From: Gammaproteobacteria bacterium
GTDB lineage: Bacteria > Pseudomonadota > Gammaproteobacteria > Eutrophobiales > Eutrophobiaceae
Direction: 5' to 3'
DNA length: 64,000 bases
Assembly (NCBI GenBank): GCA_947480335.1
Contig: CANKCB010000001.1
Coordinates: 1-64,000 of the forward strand
Shown here: in pieces, positions 63,404 through 64,000 of the stretch
How positions within the stretch are numbered: position 1 is the stretch's first letter
How the letters are laid out: each line of letters starts with the position of its first letter
The notes under the pieces: generated by a model
Told to the model about the DNA's origin: nothing
Database searches by the model: none
The model's input: the letters and a program-made list of their open reading frames with translations, nothing else
Program-made: the position numbers and the translations under genes

Positions 63404-64000
63404 GTATGCTTCAGTAAGCCAGTGGTATTCAATTTTTCCATTACCTGAGAAACGGGTATTTGACGCAAGTCCGGTTTGATGGCAGGTAGCTGGTTCGCGT
63501 TTGTGTCAGCATCCGTAACAATGATGTTTGCCTGTTGACCAATGGCGTGTGTGCGTCGCCAGTTAGTAGGCCCAAACAAACCAAACACCGGAATGCCAGA
63601 ACAGGAGAGTATATGCATGGGCGCAGAATCGTTGGTTACTGCAAAACTCGCATGTCGTCCCAGTTCGGCTTCTTCCTGAACATTAAAAATACCTGAGGTG
63701 TTTATGCCGGCATGGGCAGAGAGGCTGGTATTTATGGTCTGGTCTTCTTTCCCACCCAACCAGAGTGTATCCAGCCCGTACGTTTTTAACTCCTGCGCCA
63801 ACTCGAGAAAATATGGCCATCGCTTCTGTGGATGTTTTGAGCTTGCTCCCGCATGCATTAGTACAAAACGGCGATCTTCCAAGCCATTATTTTTTAGCCA
63901 TTGGCGAACACGTGCTTTAGCGTCGTCACTGATAGGTAAATACGGTGGATCATAACAAGGCGCTACACCAGCACTTACCAGAATCTGGTTCAGGCGTTCC
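63400..64000 (-). CDS. Glycosyltransferase family 9 (heptosyltransferase-like), N-terminus beyond window
   Basis: The frame stays open to the right edge, so at least 199 C-terminal residues are seen. Coding character continues upstream of the TTG at 63882 (DPPYLPISDDAKARVRQWLK), so that TTG is not the start. Motifs: LMHAGASSKHPQKRWP, and FAVTNDSAPMHILSCSGIPVFGLFG with the GT9 donor-binding pattern. It belongs to the same LPS-core biosynthesis group as its neighbours. Confidence 0.88.
   Translation of the reverse strand, partial: ERLNQILVSAGVAPCYDPPYLPISDDAKARVRQWLKNNGLEDRRFVLMHAGASSKHPQKRWPYFLELAQELKTYGLDTLWLGGKEDQTINTSLSAHAGINTSGIFNVQEEAELGRHASFAVTNDSAPMHILSCSGIPVFGLFGPTNWRRTHAIGQQANIIVTDADTNANQLPAIKPDLRQIPVSQVMEKLNTTGLLKHT

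Overview
The window looks like a stretch of a gammaproteobacterial chromosome close to the replication origin. The evidence is the gyrB-recF-dnaN-dnaA / rpmH-rnpA-yidD-yidC-mnmE block at 50.9-61.0 kb, two parS-like sites in recF, and typical gammaproteobacterial neighbourhoods (bioB-F-C-D with comF, ftsY-E-X-rpoH, cytochrome c4-dsbA beside engB, a complete cox cluster with ctaG, SURF1, ctaA and ctaB). I cannot name a genus from the sequence alone.

Layout. 0-10 kb is the most accessory-looking part: an IS3-type transposase remnant at the left edge, a secreted PQQ/haem c quinohaemoprotein, a solitary HigA-type antitoxin with its own operator, an exported M24-fold protein that has lost most metal ligands, a TonB-dependent receptor with a structured leader, a Hanks-type kinase and a CBM9/DUF5916 outer-membrane protein. 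10-19 kb carries corA, the MoxR-DUF58-transglutaminase operon (DUF58 shows an apparent one-base frameshift), pmbA, uvrD and a membrane cytochrome c5. 19-28 kb has tRNA-Arg(CCG), dsbA, cytochrome c4, engB, a 495-base intergenic region with RNA-like hairpins and a cluster of DnaA-box-like motifs, an M48 protease, a secreted nuclease, rpmE, xthA, an SH3-domain membrane protein and prlC. 28-32 kb is ftsY-ftsE-ftsX-rpoH, with a CIRCE-like inverted repeat in front of rpoH.

32-46 kb is devoted to aerobic respiration: haem A synthesis (ctaA, ctaB), assembly factors (SURF1, an Sco-like protein, CtaG, a 43-residue membrane protein) and two different A-type haem-copper oxidases transcribed toward each other. 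One has a subunit II with two fused cytochrome c domains and two subunit III-like proteins; the other is a conventional caa3-like set with one cytochrome c domain. Gene order suggests that the first operon sits inside an otherwise conventional cox cluster.

46-50.2 kb is a biotin operon (bioB-F-C-D, no bioH) whose promoter overlaps a BirA-like operator, divergent from a comF gene with a premature stop just before its conserved C-terminus. 50.9-61 kb is the origin-proximal housekeeping block. To the right of mnmE the usual mnmG-rsmG-parA-parB genes are absent; instead there is a DUF6165 gene and three surface-polysaccharide glycosyltransferases, the last cut by the window edge.

The observations most worth following are the CIRCE-like element at rpoH, the paired parS-like sites in recF, the DnaA-box cluster 35 kb from dnaA, the rpmE terminator that doubles as signal-peptide codons of the next gene, the nested oxidase operon, and the DUF58 and comF lesions.
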